Shown here: positions 8,771 through 18,424 of the stretch, piece after piece
How positions within the stretch are numbered: the stretch's first letter is position 1
Layout: every line of letters starts with the position of its first letter
From: Aggregatibacter actinomycetemcomitans
GTDB lineage: Bacteria; Pseudomonadota; Gammaproteobacteria; Enterobacterales; Pasteurellaceae
Assembly (NCBI RefSeq): GCF_003130205.1
Contig: NZ_NRDF01000002.1
Coordinates: 172,337-236,336, forward strand
Length of the DNA stretch: 64,000 bases
Reading direction: 5' to 3'
Made by a program: the position numbers and the translations under genes
Notes under the pieces: model-generated
Database searches by the model: none
What the model saw: only the letters and a program-made list of their open reading frames with translations
What the model was told of the DNA's origin: nothing

Positions 8771-11044
8771 ATGAATATTCAGCAGGTTATAAAAGAAAAT
8801 CGCTTGGAACTGTTGTTCCGGCAAGGTTTTTTCGGTATTGAAAAAGAAAGCCAACGCGTGCATGCGGATGGTTCCGTTGTGGTGAGCGCACACCCGAAAT
8901 GTTTTGGTAGCCGAGCTTACCATCCTTATATCCAGACGGATTTCGCCGAAAGCCAGCTTGAATTAATTACCCCGCCGAATAAAAAAATTGAAGATACTTT
9001 ACGTTGGTTGTCCGCCATTCATGAAGTGGTGTTGCGCACCATGTCGCAAGATGAATACGTCTTTCCGTTAAGTATGCCGGCAGGCTTGCCGCCGGAAGAG
9101 CAAATTAAAGTAGCGCAATTGGAAAATCCGGCAGATGTGGCATATCGTGAGCATTTGGTGCAATCCTATGGCAAAAGTAAACAAATGGTGAGTGGCATTC
9201 ACTATAATTTCCAACTGGATCCCGCTCTAATCCAACAGCTTTTTAACGGGCAAAATGAATATCAAAGTGCGGTGGATTTTCAGAATGATTTATATTTGAA
9301 GGTCGCCCGCAATTTCCTGCGTTATCAATGGATTCTCGTTTATTTACTGGCGGCGACACCTACCGTTGACGCTAATTATTTCCGCGGCGGCTCGCCATTA
9401 AAAGCGGGGCAATATGTGCGTAGTCTGCGTTCCAGCCAATATGGCTATGTGAATGATCCGAGCGTCAAAATTTCTTACGACAGCCTGAAGGATTACGTCA
9501 ATACCTTGGAACACGCGGTAAACAGCGGGCAATTAATCGCGGAAAAAGAATTTTATTCCAACGTCCGTTTACGTGGCGCCAAGCACGCCCGCGAGCTGTT
9601 GCAAAACGGCATTCAATATTTGGAATTCCGTCTGTTCGATTTAAACCCGTTCGAACCTTATGGCATTGCGCTAAATGATGCAAAATTCGTGCACTATTTT
9701 ATTTTGCTTATGGCGTGGCTGGACGAAGAATCCACGGAAAGTGCGGTGGATTTGGGCAAAGAAAAATTAGCGCAGGTGGCGTGGGAAAATCCGTTGTCAC
9801 CAACCGTTTTCCAAGCTGAAGGGGAGCGTGTTTTACAGCAATTGTTAGTCATGTTGGCGGAAATTCGCGCCGATGCGGAAATCGCAACAATCGTAAAAGA
9901 GAAGTTGGCGCAATTTGCAGACCCGAAACTTACCCTCGGCGCGCGTTTGGTCAATGCCATTGAGGAACACTGCGGTTATCAAAAATTGGGTGCGGAACTG
10001 GCGATACGCTACAAACAACAGGCGTTTGAGCGTTTTTATGCCCTGTCCGCCTTTGATAACATGGAACTTTCCACCCAAGCCCTGATGTTCGATGCCATCC
10101 AAAAAGGGCTGAAAATCGAAATTCTGGATGAGCGGGATCAATTCCTCAGCCTGCAGTTCGGCGATCATTTGGAATATGTGAAAAACGGCAACATGACCTC
10201 CCACGACAGCTATATTTCGCCGCTGATCATGGAAAATAAAGTCGTGACCAAAAAAGTATTGGCGAAAGCCGGTTTTAACGTGCCGCAAAGTGTGGAATTT
10301 ACGAACGTGGAACAGGCGGTTGCCAATTACGCGTTATTTGCCGGTCGTGCCGTGGTGATTAAACCGAAATCCACCAATTACGGCTTAGGTATCAGCATTT
10401 TCCAACAAGGTGTGCATGATCGCGAGGATTTCGCCAAAGCCATTGAAATCGCTTTCCGCGAGGATAAAGAAGTGATGGTGGAAGATTATTTAACCGGCAC
10501 CGAATACCGTTTCTTTGTGCTGGGCGATGAAACCCTGGCGGTGTTATTGCGCGTGCCGGCAAATGTCATCGGCGATGGTGTGCATACGGTGGCGGAATTG
10601 GTGGCGCAGAAAAACGATCACCCGTTGCGTGGCGACGGTAGCCGTACGCCATTGAAGAAAATCGCTTTGGGTGATATTGAGCGATTACAGTTGAAAGAAC
10701 AGGGTTTGACCGTGGACAGCGTACTGGCAAAAGATCAGTTGGTGCAGTTGCGCGCCAATTCCAATATCAGCACCGGTGGCGATTCCATTGATATGACAGA
10801 TCAAATGCATACAAGCTACAAAGCACTCGCGGTGGGCATTACCAAAGCCATGGGCGCGGCGGTGTGCGGCGTGGATTTAATCATTCCCGATTTAACCAAG
10901 CCCGCCGAGCCGAACCTGCAATCCTGGGGTGTAATTGAAGCCAATTTTAACCCGATGATGATGATGCACATTTTCCCTTACGCCGGGCAATCCCGCAGAG
11001 TGACACAAAACGTGTTGAAGATGTTATTTCCTGAGTTGAAATAA
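8771..11044 (+). CDS. gshF: Bifunctional glutathione synthetase GshF (GshAB)
   Basis: A 757-residue fusion enzyme that makes glutathione in two ATP-dependent steps. The N-terminal two thirds is a gamma-glutamylcysteine ligase of the GshA type (RQGFFGIEKESQRV, then the YFRGGSPLKAG region). The C-terminal third is an ATP-grasp ligase (VVIKPKSTNYGLGISIF, VEDYLTGTEYRFFVLG, and the metal-binding end VIEANFNPMM). The length matches the Pasteurella fusion protein. It stands alone, with AT-rich sequence upstream and ppiD downstream. Confidence 0.96.
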   Translation: MNIQQVIKENRLELLFRQGFFGIEKESQRVHADGSVVVSAHPKCFGSRAYHPYIQTDFAESQLELITPPNKKIEDTLRWLSAIHEVVLRTMSQDEYVFPLSMPAGLPPEEQIKVAQLENPADVAYREHLVQSYGKSKQMVSGIHYNFQLDPALIQQLFNGQNEYQSAVDFQNDLYLKVARNFLRYQWILVYLLAATPTVDANYFRGGSPLKAGQYVRSLRSSQYGYVNDPSVKISYDSLKDYVNTLEHAVNSGQLIAEKEFYSNVRLRGAKHARELLQNGIQYLEFRLFDLNPFEPYGIALNDAKFVHYFILLMAWLDEESTESAVDLGKEKLAQVAWENPLSPTVFQAEGERVLQQLLVMLAEIRADAEIATIVKEKLAQFADPKLTLGARLVNAIEEHCGYQKLGAELAIRYKQQAFERFYALSAFDNMELSTQALMFDAIQKGLKIEILDERDQFLSLQFGDHLEYVKNGNMTSHDSYISPLIMENKVVTKKVLAKAGFNVPQSVEFTNVEQAVANYALFAGRAVVIKPKSTNYGLGISIFQQGVHDREDFAKAIEIAFREDKEVMVEDYLTGTEYRFFVLGDETLAVLLRVPANVIGDGVHTVAELVAQKNDHPLRGDGSRTPLKKIALGDIERLQLKEQGLTVDSVLAKDQLVQLRANSNISTGGDSIDMTDQMHTSYKALAVGITKAMGAAVCGVDLIIPDLTKPAEPNLQSWGVIEANFNPMMMMHIFPYAGQSRRVTQNVLKMLFPELK

Positions 11045-11177
11045 TTTTCTATTAACATAAAAAATAAAGAGCGAATTCAGAGATTCGTCTTTGATTTTTT
11101 ATTTTGCTAGTGCGCAAAAAGGCGCTTTAGATTATAATCGTGCAAATTTTTGCGTCATTTTTATAGGATACATTTCA

Positions 11178-13025
11178 ATGGTAATGGAAAAACTGCACGG
11201 AGCTTCAAATAACTGGGCTTCCAAGTTTCTTTTTGGTTTTATTACGGTCACCTTCGTTATTAGTTCTATGGCAGGCTATCTTTACTCCAGAATTGATAGT
11301 TCGGCGGCGAAAGTGAACGGCGAAGAAATTTCACAGCAAGCTTTTCAAAATCAATATAATATCGCCTCTCAAAATCTTAGCCCGCAAGAAGCGGATTCTC
11401 CGACTGTCGTCGCCAATTTAAAAAGACAGGTTCTATCTTCCCTGATTGATCAGGAATTGCTGCGCCAATATGTTAAAGACCTCAAATTGGGCGTAAGCGA
11501 TGAGCGTATTAAGCAAGAAATCGTCACCACACCAAGTTTCCAAAATAACGGTAAATTTGACAATGTGTTATATCAGCAGTTATTGCAAAGTAATGGTATC
11601 AGCGCCGAAACCTATGCCGGTTATGTCCGCGAAGCCCTGCGTTTGGAGCAATTGCAAAGCGGTTTAGGCATCACGGCGTTCACCGTGCCGGTGCAGCAGG
11701 AAACCTTGGCAAAACTTTTCTTTCAACGTCGTGATGTGCGTTTAGCGACCCTGTCTTTAGCGGATGAAATTGCCAAACAAACGGTCAGTGCCGAAGAAAT
11801 TCAGGCTTACTATGATGCCCATAAAGCGGACTTTACCCTGCCGGAATCGGTGAAAGTGCAATATCTTGATTTGTCCGGTGCCAACATGGAGAAAAACATC
11901 AATATTAGCGATGTGGAAATTGCGCAATATTATCAGGACAATAAATCCCAATTTACGACCCAGGGGCAACAGCGCCTGGCGCATATTGAAGTGAAAACCG
12001 AACAACAGGCACAGGATTTATATCAGCAACTCCAAAACGGCGCGGACTTCGCCACGTTAGCGAAAAACCATTCCATTGACCCGATTAGCGCGGAAAAAGG
12101 CGGCGATTTAAGTTGGGTAAGTGCGGGTGAATTTCCGAAAGTTTTTGAGGATGCTGCAAATGCGTTAGAGGTGGGTAAGTTTAGTCAGCCGGTTAAATTA
12201 GATAATAGCTACCATATTATTTTAGTGGAAGAGCGTAAAGATTCGGCGGTGTTGCCGTTGGAACGCGTGAAACCTCAAATCGTTGCGCAAATTCGTCAAA
12301 ATTTAGTGAATAACCAGTTCTTTTCCGTTGAAAAACGCGTCGCGGAAAAAGCCTTTGAAGATTCTTCCTCTTTGAACACGGCGGCGGAAGCCGGTGGCGT
12401 GAAAGTGCAGGAAACGGGGTATTTCTCACGCAAAGATATTCCGGCAGCGTTAAATTACCCAAATGTGGTTTCGGCGATTTTTGATTCCGATATTTCTCAG
12501 GGCGGTAGCAATTCCGAGCCAATGAGCATCGGCGATCAGCATTCGATTGTTATTCGCGTGTTAGAGCATAAAGCAGAAAGTGTGAAAAGTTTAGACGAAG
12601 CAAAAAATGACATTACCGCCCGTCTGAAACGTCAAAAGGCGGAAGCGGTGGTGTTAGCCGAAGCCAACAAGTTAGTGCAGGAATTAACGGTGGGTCAAAC
12701 CGTGGATAGTCTGAAATTCGGTGCGACACAAAGCTTAGTATTCGCAGAAAATAACGATCCGATGTTGCACAATGCCGTGTTTGCAATGCCTAAACCGGCG
12801 GAAGGAAAAGCGGTTTACCAAGCAACCAAAGAAACGAAAGGCGATATTGTGGTGATTGCCTTGGATAAGGTTGTTGACGGCGCATTAAGCGAACAGGAGC
12901 AACAACAATTTACCGTGCAACTGGTGCGTGCCGATCAGATTGCGTTACAGAATAACCTGTTGAATGCGTTACGCGCCAAAGCCAAAATTGAAATAAACGA
13001 TTCGGTGGTGGATCAGGAGCAATAA
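11178..13025 (+). CDS. ppiD: PpiD periplasmic folding chaperone
   Basis: A 615-residue membrane-anchored chaperone that acts on outer-membrane and secreted proteins leaving the Sec translocon. One N-terminal transmembrane helix (FLFGFITVTFVISSMAGYLY) is followed by a SurA-N-like region and a parvulin domain at about residues 240-345 (KNHSIDPISAEKGGDLSWVSAGEF). The open frame extends upstream to 11091, but the start at 11178 (MVMEKLHG) puts the anchor at the N-terminus as in relatives; 11184 is also possible. A hairpin terminator follows at 13033. Confidence 0.93.
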   Translation: MVMEKLHGASNNWASKFLFGFITVTFVISSMAGYLYSRIDSSAAKVNGEEISQQAFQNQYNIASQNLSPQEADSPTVVANLKRQVLSSLIDQELLRQYVKDLKLGVSDERIKQEIVTTPSFQNNGKFDNVLYQQLLQSNGISAETYAGYVREALRLEQLQSGLGITAFTVPVQQETLAKLFFQRRDVRLATLSLADEIAKQTVSAEEIQAYYDAHKADFTLPESVKVQYLDLSGANMEKNINISDVEIAQYYQDNKSQFTTQGQQRLAHIEVKTEQQAQDLYQQLQNGADFATLAKNHSIDPISAEKGGDLSWVSAGEFPKVFEDAANALEVGKFSQPVKLDNSYHIILVEERKDSAVLPLERVKPQIVAQIRQNLVNNQFFSVEKRVAEKAFEDSSSLNTAAEAGGVKVQETGYFSRKDIPAALNYPNVVSAIFDSDISQGGSNSEPMSIGDQHSIVIRVLEHKAESVKSLDEAKNDITARLKRQKAEAVVLAEANKLVQELTVGQTVDSLKFGATQSLVFAENNDPMLHNAVFAMPKPAEGKAVYQATKETKGDIVVIALDKVVDGALSEQEQQQFTVQLVRADQIALQNNLLNALRAKAKIEINDSVVDQEQ

Positions 13026-13032
13026 TTGCACA

Positions 13033-13063
13033 TAATGCCTATGACATCATAGGCATTATTTTT
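13033..13063 (+). terminator. Rho-independent terminator after ppiD
   Basis: Perfect 11-bp stem AATGCCTATGA/TCATAGGCATT with a two-base loop, followed by ATTTTT. Confidence 0.85.
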
Positions 13064-13161
13064 GTCCGCAATACGCTATTCATTAAAGGTATTTTCATTT
13101 ACAATTCCGCGATTTAATTTTTCGCGTCTAACCATCCAGCAAAAAAAGAAGGAGACATACG

Positions 13162-13788
13162 ATGAAATTAGTAGAAGTTAAACATCCGTTAGTAAAGCAT
13201 AAACTAGGTTTAATGCGGGCCGCCGATATTGACACTAAGAAATTTCGTGAATTGGCGATGGAAGTAGGCAGCTTGTTGACCTATGAAGCGACCTCGGATT
13301 TAGAAACGGAAAAAGTGATTATTGATGGTTGGTGCGGTCCGGTGGAAATCGATCGTATTAAAGGCAAAAAAGTGACCGTGGTGCCGATTTTGCGTGCCGG
13401 TCTTGGCATGATAGACGGCGTGTTGGAGCACGTTCCAAGTGCGCGTATCAGCGTAGTGGGGATATATCGTAATGAAGAAACGTTGGAACCGGTGCCGTAC
13501 TTCCAAAAACTTGCCAGTGATTTACATGAACGCTTGGCAATCGTGGTGGATCCGATGTTGGCAACGGGCGGTTCCATGATTGCTACTATCGATTTACTTA
13601 AACAAAAAGGTTGCCAACATATTAAAGTATTGGTTCTGGTGGCGGCACCGGAAGGGCTTGCCGCATTGGAAAAAGCCCATCCGGATATTGAGTTATATAC
13701 GGCTTCTATTGACGATCACTTAAATGGAAACGGCTACATCATTCCGGGTTTAGGTGACGCGGGCGACAAGATTTTCGGTACGAAATAA
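13162..13788 (+). CDS. upp: Uracil phosphoribosyltransferase
   Basis: A 208-residue salvage enzyme converting uracil and PRPP to UMP. The PRPP-binding loop is seen as [12 protein letters not shown], and the uracil-binding end as [16 protein letters not shown]. Length and motifs are standard. An AAGGAG ribosome site precedes the ATG. It is separated by a terminator from uraA, the uracil permease, a conserved pairing. Confidence 0.97.
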   Translation: MKLVEVKHPLVKHKLGLMRAADIDTKKFRELAMEVGSLLTYEATSDLETEKVIIDGWCGPVEIDRIKGKKVTVVPILRAGLGMIDGVLEHVPSARISVVGIYRNEETLEPVPYFQKLASDLHERLAIVVDPMLATGGSMIATIDLLKQKGCQHIKVLVLVAAPEGLAALEKAHPDIELYTASIDDHLNGNGYIIPGLGDAGDKIFGTK

Positions 13789-13810
13789 ACCTGATTTTAT
13801 ACCGAATCAA

Positions 13811-13835
13811 AGGCGGATTTTTATCCGCCTCTTTC
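13811..13835 (+). terminator. Hairpin between upp and uraA
   Basis: AGGCGGAT and ATCCGCCT form an 8-bp stem with a short loop, followed by CTTTC. The T tract is weak, so partial read-through into uraA is plausible. Confidence 0.6.
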
Positions 13836-13911
13836 ACGGTCGAAAGAGAGTCAAAAACACTTGAAAAAACGACCGCACTTAAGTTAATTCAGACAGAGAG
13901 TTGAAACTTAC

Positions 13912-15165
13912 ATGACAACAGAAACACAATTAGACGCCTCACAAGCGCGTCAAAGCGTCGGCAAGCAAGCGTTTGTCGGTTTACAAATGTTATTCGTCGC
14001 GTTTGGCGCGTTGGTTTTAGTGCCTTTAATTACCGGTCTTGACGCCAATACGGCATTGCTTACCGCCGGTATCGGAACCTTACTCTTCCAACTTTGCACC
14101 GGAAAACAGGTGCCGATTTTCCTGGCGTCCTCCTTTGCTTTTATTGCACCGATTCAATACGGCGTCGCCACTTGGGGGATTCCTGTCACCATGGGCGGCT
14201 TGGCGTGCGCCGGCTTGGTTTATGTGGCGTTAAGTGTACTGGTGAAACTGCGCGGCGCGGCGGCGTTGGAACGTATTTTCCCGCCGGTGGTGGTTGGTCC
14301 GGTGATTATTATCATCGGTATGGGCCTGGCGCCTGTCGCCGTGGATATGGCACTCGGTAAAAACAGCGACTATCAATATAACGATGCGGTGCTGGTTTCC
14401 ATGGTGACTTTAATTACCACCTTGTGCGTCGCGGTGTTCTCCAAGGGGTTGATGAAATTAATCCCGATTATGTTCGGTATCGCCGTGGGCTATATTTTAT
14501 GCCTGTTCATAGGATTGATTAATTTCCAACCAGTATTGGATGCACCTTGGTTCAGTATACCGAATCTCACGGTACCGGAGTTTAAACCGGAAGCGATTTT
14601 ATATTTACTGCCGATTGCCATCGCACCTGCGGTTGAACACGTGGGCGGGATTATGGCAATCAGTTCGGTAACGGGCAAAGACTTCATCAAAAAACCGGGA
14701 TTACATCGCACATTGCTAGGAGACGGTATCGCCACAGGTGCCGCGTCATTATTAGGCGGACCGCCGAATACCACTTATGCGGAAGTGACCGGCGCGGTGA
14801 TGCTGACCCGTAACTTTAACCCGAATATCATGACTTGGGCGGCGGTTTGGGCGATTGGCATTTCTTTCTGCGGCAAAGTTGGCGCCTTTTTATCCAGCAT
14901 CCCAACCATCGTGATGGGCGGTATCATGATGTTGGTGTTCGGCTCCATTGCGGTGGTCGGCATGAACACCTTAATTCGCGCCAAAGTGGATGTTACCGAA
15001 GCACGTAATCTGTGTATTATTGCGGTGGTGATGACCTTCGGTATCGGCAATATGTTCGTTGATGTGGGCGGTGTTTCTTTGAAAGGAATCAGCCTGTGCG
15101 CCGTGGTGGCGATTATCTTGAATCTGGTATTGCCAAAAGCGAAAAACGACACTCTTCAGGATTAA
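13912..15165 (+). CDS. uraA: Uracil:proton symporter UraA
   Basis: A 417-residue inner-membrane carrier of the nucleobase-ascorbate (NCS2) family with about 14 hydrophobic segments. The conserved substrate-site residues lie in the AIAPAVEHVGGIMAIS segment and in GGPPNTTYAEVTGAV. It imports uracil for Upp, encoded just upstream, and is followed by hda, as in enteric bacteria. Confidence 0.95.
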   Translation: MTTETQLDASQARQSVGKQAFVGLQMLFVAFGALVLVPLITGLDANTALLTAGIGTLLFQLCTGKQVPIFLASSFAFIAPIQYGVATWGIPVTMGGLACAGLVYVALSVLVKLRGAAALERIFPPVVVGPVIIIIGMGLAPVAVDMALGKNSDYQYNDAVLVSMVTLITTLCVAVFSKGLMKLIPIMFGIAVGYILCLFIGLINFQPVLDAPWFSIPNLTVPEFKPEAILYLLPIAIAPAVEHVGGIMAISSVTGKDFIKKPGLHRTLLGDGIATGAASLLGGPPNTTYAEVTGAVMLTRNFNPNIMTWAAVWAIGISFCGKVGAFLSSIPTIVMGGIMMLVFGSIAVVGMNTLIRAKVDVTEARNLCIIAVVMTFGIGNMFVDVGGVSLKGISLCAVVAIILNLVLPKAKNDTLQD

Positions 15166-15173
15166 GAGAAAAT

Positions 15174-15224
15174 GCCATTGGCGGATATAAAAACGAAGAT
15201 AAAAATATCCGCCAATGGCTTTCT
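15174..15224 (+). terminator. Terminator after uraA
   Basis: Perfect 15-bp stem GCCATTGGCGGATAT (15174-15188) with ATATCCGCCAATGGC (15205-15219), followed by TTTCT. Confidence 0.8.
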
Positions 15225-15284
15225 AAATGAAAAAATTTCGTTTATTCTTACCGCACTTTACTTCAGCATTTTTCGGTATTTGAT

Positions 15285-15989
15285 TTGAGCGAGCTACATT
15301 TTCAACTTTCTTTGCCCATTTATCAGCTTGATGATGATACGTTGGAAAATTTCCACGCGGAAAATAATCAGCTGCTGCTCAATTCCCTGCAAAAAAATTT
15401 CTCCCATCTTCAACAGCAATTTTTCTATATTTGGGGCAATCGCGGCAGCGGTAAAAGCCATTTATTGAAAGCCATTTGCCACCATTATTTAACCCAACAA
15501 CGCCCCGCACTTTATGTTCCGTTGAATAAGGCGCAATATTTTTCCCCGGCGGTGTTGGAAAATCTTGAACAGCAGGACGTCGTGTGTTTGGATGATGTGC
15601 AGGAAGTGATAGGCAATGCGGAATGGGAACTGGCGATTTTCGATTTAATTAATCGCATTCGTGAAACCGGAAAAACCCTTTTGTTAATGAGCGCCGATCA
15701 ATCGCCGGCGAATTTAGCGGTACGCCTGCCCGATCTCCATTCCCGTTTGACTTGGGGTGAGGTGTATCAATTAATGCCGTTGGATGACGCACAAAAAATT
15801 GCCGTATTGCAAGAGAACGCCCACCAGCGCGGTATCGAATTGCCTGGTGAAACGGCGAATTTCCTGTTTAAACGTTTGGAACGGGATATGAAAACCTTAT
15901 TTGAAGCCTTAGAAAAATTGGATCAAGCTTCTTTGCAGGCGCAACGCAAACTGACTATTCCCTTCGTCAAAGAAATCCTGTCTTTATAA
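15285..15989 (+). CDS. hda: Hda, regulator of replication initiation (DnaA inactivator)
   Basis: A 234-residue AAA+ protein related to DnaA domain III that, with the DNA-loaded sliding clamp, stimulates ATP hydrolysis by DnaA after initiation. The clamp-binding motif QLSLPI is at residues 7-12, followed by a Walker A motif GNRGSGKSHLL and the Walker B region VCLDDVQ. No ATG can serve: the clamp motif must be included, and the only fitting start is the TTG at 15285, which lacks a good ribosome site. E. coli Hda is also reported to start at a non-AUG codon, so low translation may be a feature. Confidence 0.92.
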   Translation: MSELHFQLSLPIYQLDDDTLENFHAENNQLLLNSLQKNFSHLQQQFFYIWGNRGSGKSHLLKAICHHYLTQQRPALYVPLNKAQYFSPAVLENLEQQDVVCLDDVQEVIGNAEWELAIFDLINRIRETGKTLLLMSADQSPANLAVRLPDLHSRLTWGEVYQLMPLDDAQKIAVLQENAHQRGIELPGETANFLFKRLERDMKTLFEALEKLDQASLQAQRKLTIPFVKEILSL

Positions 15990-15994
15990 TTCGT

Positions 15995-16447
15995 TTACAA
16001 CCATCTGCGGGTACGGCGACAATATTGGGTAAATTGCTCTCCAAAAATGTTCCGCAGGCTGTCTTCTTCCCGTTTAATCTGAAACTCGGTGATGTACCAA
16101 ATGAATAATACAATGCCGAAAAAAGCAGATAACGAACCTAAGTAACACATCCAACCTAACAAGATAAAAACTAAGCCTAGGTACATGGGATTACGGGTGA
16201 ATTTATAGATTCCGGTAGTAACCAATTGTGAAGCGGTTTCTAATTGCAGCGGATTCACGGTGGTTTTTGCCAGTAAAAATTGCAACACACTGCCCGCGCC
16301 GATGAGGCAGCCTAAGGCGCCGAAAATGATGACCAATCCCCAGGATGTCGGAAATTGCCAAAGGGGTGGCAACAATTTCATCAGTAATGCACAAAAGACA
16401 AAAATGAGTGGCGGCGGAATGGGAAATTTCGGTTTATTTCTTGACAT
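15995..16447 (-). CDS. Isoprenylcysteine carboxyl methyltransferase-like membrane protein
   Basis: A 150-residue integral membrane protein with four hydrophobic segments. The C-terminal half has the ICMT/PEMT-family signature: GIYKFTRNPMYLG, then REEDSLRNIFGEQFTQYCRRTRRW, which contributes to SAM binding in this fold. Bacterial members methylate small or lipid substrates that are mostly unknown, so the substrate here is not assigned. It stands alone on the minus strand, tail to tail with hda, and is separated from yfgM by a hairpin. Confidence 0.75.
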   Translation of the reverse strand: MSRNKPKFPIPPPLIFVFCALLMKLLPPLWQFPTSWGLVIIFGALGCLIGAGSVLQFLLAKTTVNPLQLETASQLVTTGIYKFTRNPMYLGLVFILLGWMCYLGSLSAFFGIVLFIWYITEFQIKREEDSLRNIFGEQFTQYCRRTRRWL

Positions 16448-16474
16448 AGTAAGCCTTGGATTGGGATAACAGAA

Positions 16475-16495
16475 AGGCTTGGGGAAACCAAGCCT
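16475..16495 (-). terminator. Hairpin ending the rlmN-yfgM operon
   Basis: AGGCTTGG pairs with CCAAGCCT around a 5-base loop. Read on the minus strand it is followed by TTCTGTTAT. It lies between yfgM and the methyltransferase-like gene. Confidence 0.6.
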
Positions 16496-16500
16496 AAAAA

Positions 16501-17115
16501 CTATAAATTATTTAACCGCACTTGAATGAGCTGTTGCTCCAATGCGCCGGCATTTTCCTGCGCTTGTTGGTAGCTTCTCTTCGCTGCTTCTTTATCACCT
16601 TTAGCTAATTGAATATCGCCTGCCAACAGGTTTTTCGCACTGTTCCATGCTTGCTCTTTGACTAATTTAAGGCTCTCCAACGCGGGATCCAATTGCCCCA
16701 GTTGGAACTGCACGGAAGCTAAACGCAAGGCACTGACGGAAGATAAAATGTCATCGTTAGATTGCGCCATTGCCTGTTTCAGTGCCTCTTCCGCCAATGG
16801 GAAATCTTTGTTTTCCACTGCGATTTTCGCTTTGTCGAGCAAGGCTAAAACGGCATAACTGGTTTTTTCATTATTTTTAATGAATTGATCAAATTGTTCC
16901 GCTTGTGCTTTTGGATCTTTTTGATAATTAAACAATGCCTGTTCATATTCGGTGGAGACATTATGTATTTTTTGTATTTGATGAGACTGCCAGTAATTCC
17001 AGCCGAACACGCCGCCAAACGCAATGACAAAACAAACGATAATAAATTTGTAGTTTTCATTCCACCAGGCTTTGATGGCGCTCAGTTCTTGTTCTTCTTC
17101 AATGGTATAAGCCAT
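16501..17115 (-). CDS. yfgM: YfgM, ancillary SecYEG translocon subunit
   Basis: A 204-residue inner-membrane protein with a short cytoplasmic tail, one transmembrane helix (FIIVCFVIAFGGVFGWNYW, about residues 24-42) and a periplasmic TPR-like helical domain. In E. coli YfgM associates with PpiD and SecYEG and helps periplasmic chaperones; PpiD is present at 11178. It sits directly after hisS, as in enteric bacteria, and is the last gene of the rlmN-pilF-rodZ-ispG-hisS run. Confidence 0.88.
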   Translation of the reverse strand: MAYTIEEEQELSAIKAWWNENYKFIIVCFVIAFGGVFGWNYWQSHQIQKIHNVSTEYEQALFNYQKDPKAQAEQFDQFIKNNEKTSYAVLALLDKAKIAVENKDFPLAEEALKQAMAQSNDDILSSVSALRLASVQFQLGQLDPALESLKLVKEQAWNSAKNLLAGDIQLAKGDKEAAKRSYQQAQENAGALEQQLIQVRLNNL

Positions 17116-17125
17116 TTTTCTTTCC

Positions 17126-18403
17126 TTATTTAAATGTATTTTGAATATGAGTGGTAATGTCGCTTAATGCCACCATCGCTTGTTCGCTGTGTTGTAGCAA
17201 GTCTTTCACGACCACTTGTTGATTTTTCACTTCGTCTTCACCGATCACTAAAGCCAATTTCGCGCCACTTTTATCGGCACGTTTGAATTGTTTTTTGAAG
17301 TTTCCGCCGCTGCAATGCAATAGCGTGCGTAAGTGCGGTAATTCCGAACGGAGCTTTTCCGCCAGGCTAAATGCCGCCACTGTGGTGTCTTCACCTTGAT
17401 AAACGATGTAAATATCCACCGCACTTGGTAGCGTAATCTGCTTATTGACTTCCTGCACGAGCAACACTAAGCGCTCCAAACCCATGGCGAAGCCGACACC
17501 GGAGGTGGCGTGCCCGCCAAGCTGTTCCACCAAGCCGTCATAACGACCGCCACCGCATACCGTGCCTTGCGCGCCCAACGCGGAAGTGACCCATTCAAAC
17601 ACGGTTTTATTGTAGTAATCCAAACCGCGTACCAGTTTTTGATTGATTTCGTATTTGATGCCCAAATTATCCAGCAAGGCGCATAATTGCGCAAAATGTT
17701 CGCGGGATTCTTCATCAAGATAATCGTGTAATTTCGGTGCATCGTTTAACACCTGTTGAACGCGCTGATCTTTGCTGTCCAAAATCCGCAACGGATTGGT
17801 GGTTAAACGGCGTTTGCTGTCTTCATCTAAAATATCGAGATGATTTTGCAGGAAATCCACCAACGCCTGGCGATAATTTTTACGAGCTTCCAAGGAACCG
17901 ATGGAATTAAGTTGAAGCGTCACATGGTCAAAAATACCCAAATCTTTCCATAAACGGGCGGTTAAGGCGATGAGTTCCGCGTCAATTTCCGGGTTTTGAA
18001 TGCCGAAAATTTCCACGCCGACCTGATGGAATTGACGATAACGGCCTTTTTGCGGGCGTTCGTAACGGAACATCGGTCCCATGTACCACAAACGCTGTTC
18101 CTGATTGTATAACAAACCGCGCTCAATTCCGGCGCGCACGCAACCTGCCGTGCCTTCCGGGCGGAGCGTTAAACTTTCGTCGTCACGGTCGTTAAAGGTA
18201 AACATTTCTTTTTCTACCACATCGGTCACTTCGCCGATGGCGCGTGCGAATAAGGGCGTGCTTTCTACAATCGGCATCCGAATTTCGGCGTAACCATACG
18301 CCTGTAAAACCGACCGCACTTTATTTTCAACCCACTGCCACAAAGGGGTTTCCGTTGGTAAGCAATCGTTCATACCACGAATTGCCTGAATAGTTTTTGC
18401 CAC
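17126..18403 (-). CDS. hisS: Histidyl-tRNA synthetase
   Basis: A 425-residue class II aminoacyl-tRNA synthetase. Motif 2 is visible ([23 protein letters not shown]). The histidine-specific motifs are [15 protein letters not shown] and the [14 protein letters not shown] loop, with motif 3 in [11 protein letters not shown]. The C-terminal anticodon-binding domain is complete. It starts 21 bp downstream of ispG. Confidence 0.97.
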   Translation of the reverse strand: MAKTIQAIRGMNDCLPTETPLWQWVENKVRSVLQAYGYAEIRMPIVESTPLFARAIGEVTDVVEKEMFTFNDRDDESLTLRPEGTAGCVRAGIERGLLYNQEQRLWYMGPMFRYERPQKGRYRQFHQVGVEIFGIQNPEIDAELIALTARLWKDLGIFDHVTLQLNSIGSLEARKNYRQALVDFLQNHLDILDEDSKRRLTTNPLRILDSKDQRVQQVLNDAPKLHDYLDEESREHFAQLCALLDNLGIKYEINQKLVRGLDYYNKTVFEWVTSALGAQGTVCGGGRYDGLVEQLGGHATSGVGFAMGLERLVLLVQEVNKQITLPSAVDIYIVYQGEDTTVAAFSLAEKLRSELPHLRTLLHCSGGNFKKQFKRADKSGAKLALVIGEDEVKNQQVVVKDLLQHSEQAMVALSDITTHIQNTFK

Positions 18404-18424
18404 AATAAATTCCTGTAATAAAGA

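Noticed and set aside
9480-9495. DUS-like GACAGCCTGAA in gshF, and a similar CCCGTCTGAA in ppiD near 12620
   Set aside because: Only about 10 of 12 positions match and both are inside conserved coding sequence, so chance is the simplest explanation; they set the background for the fHbp-flank claim.
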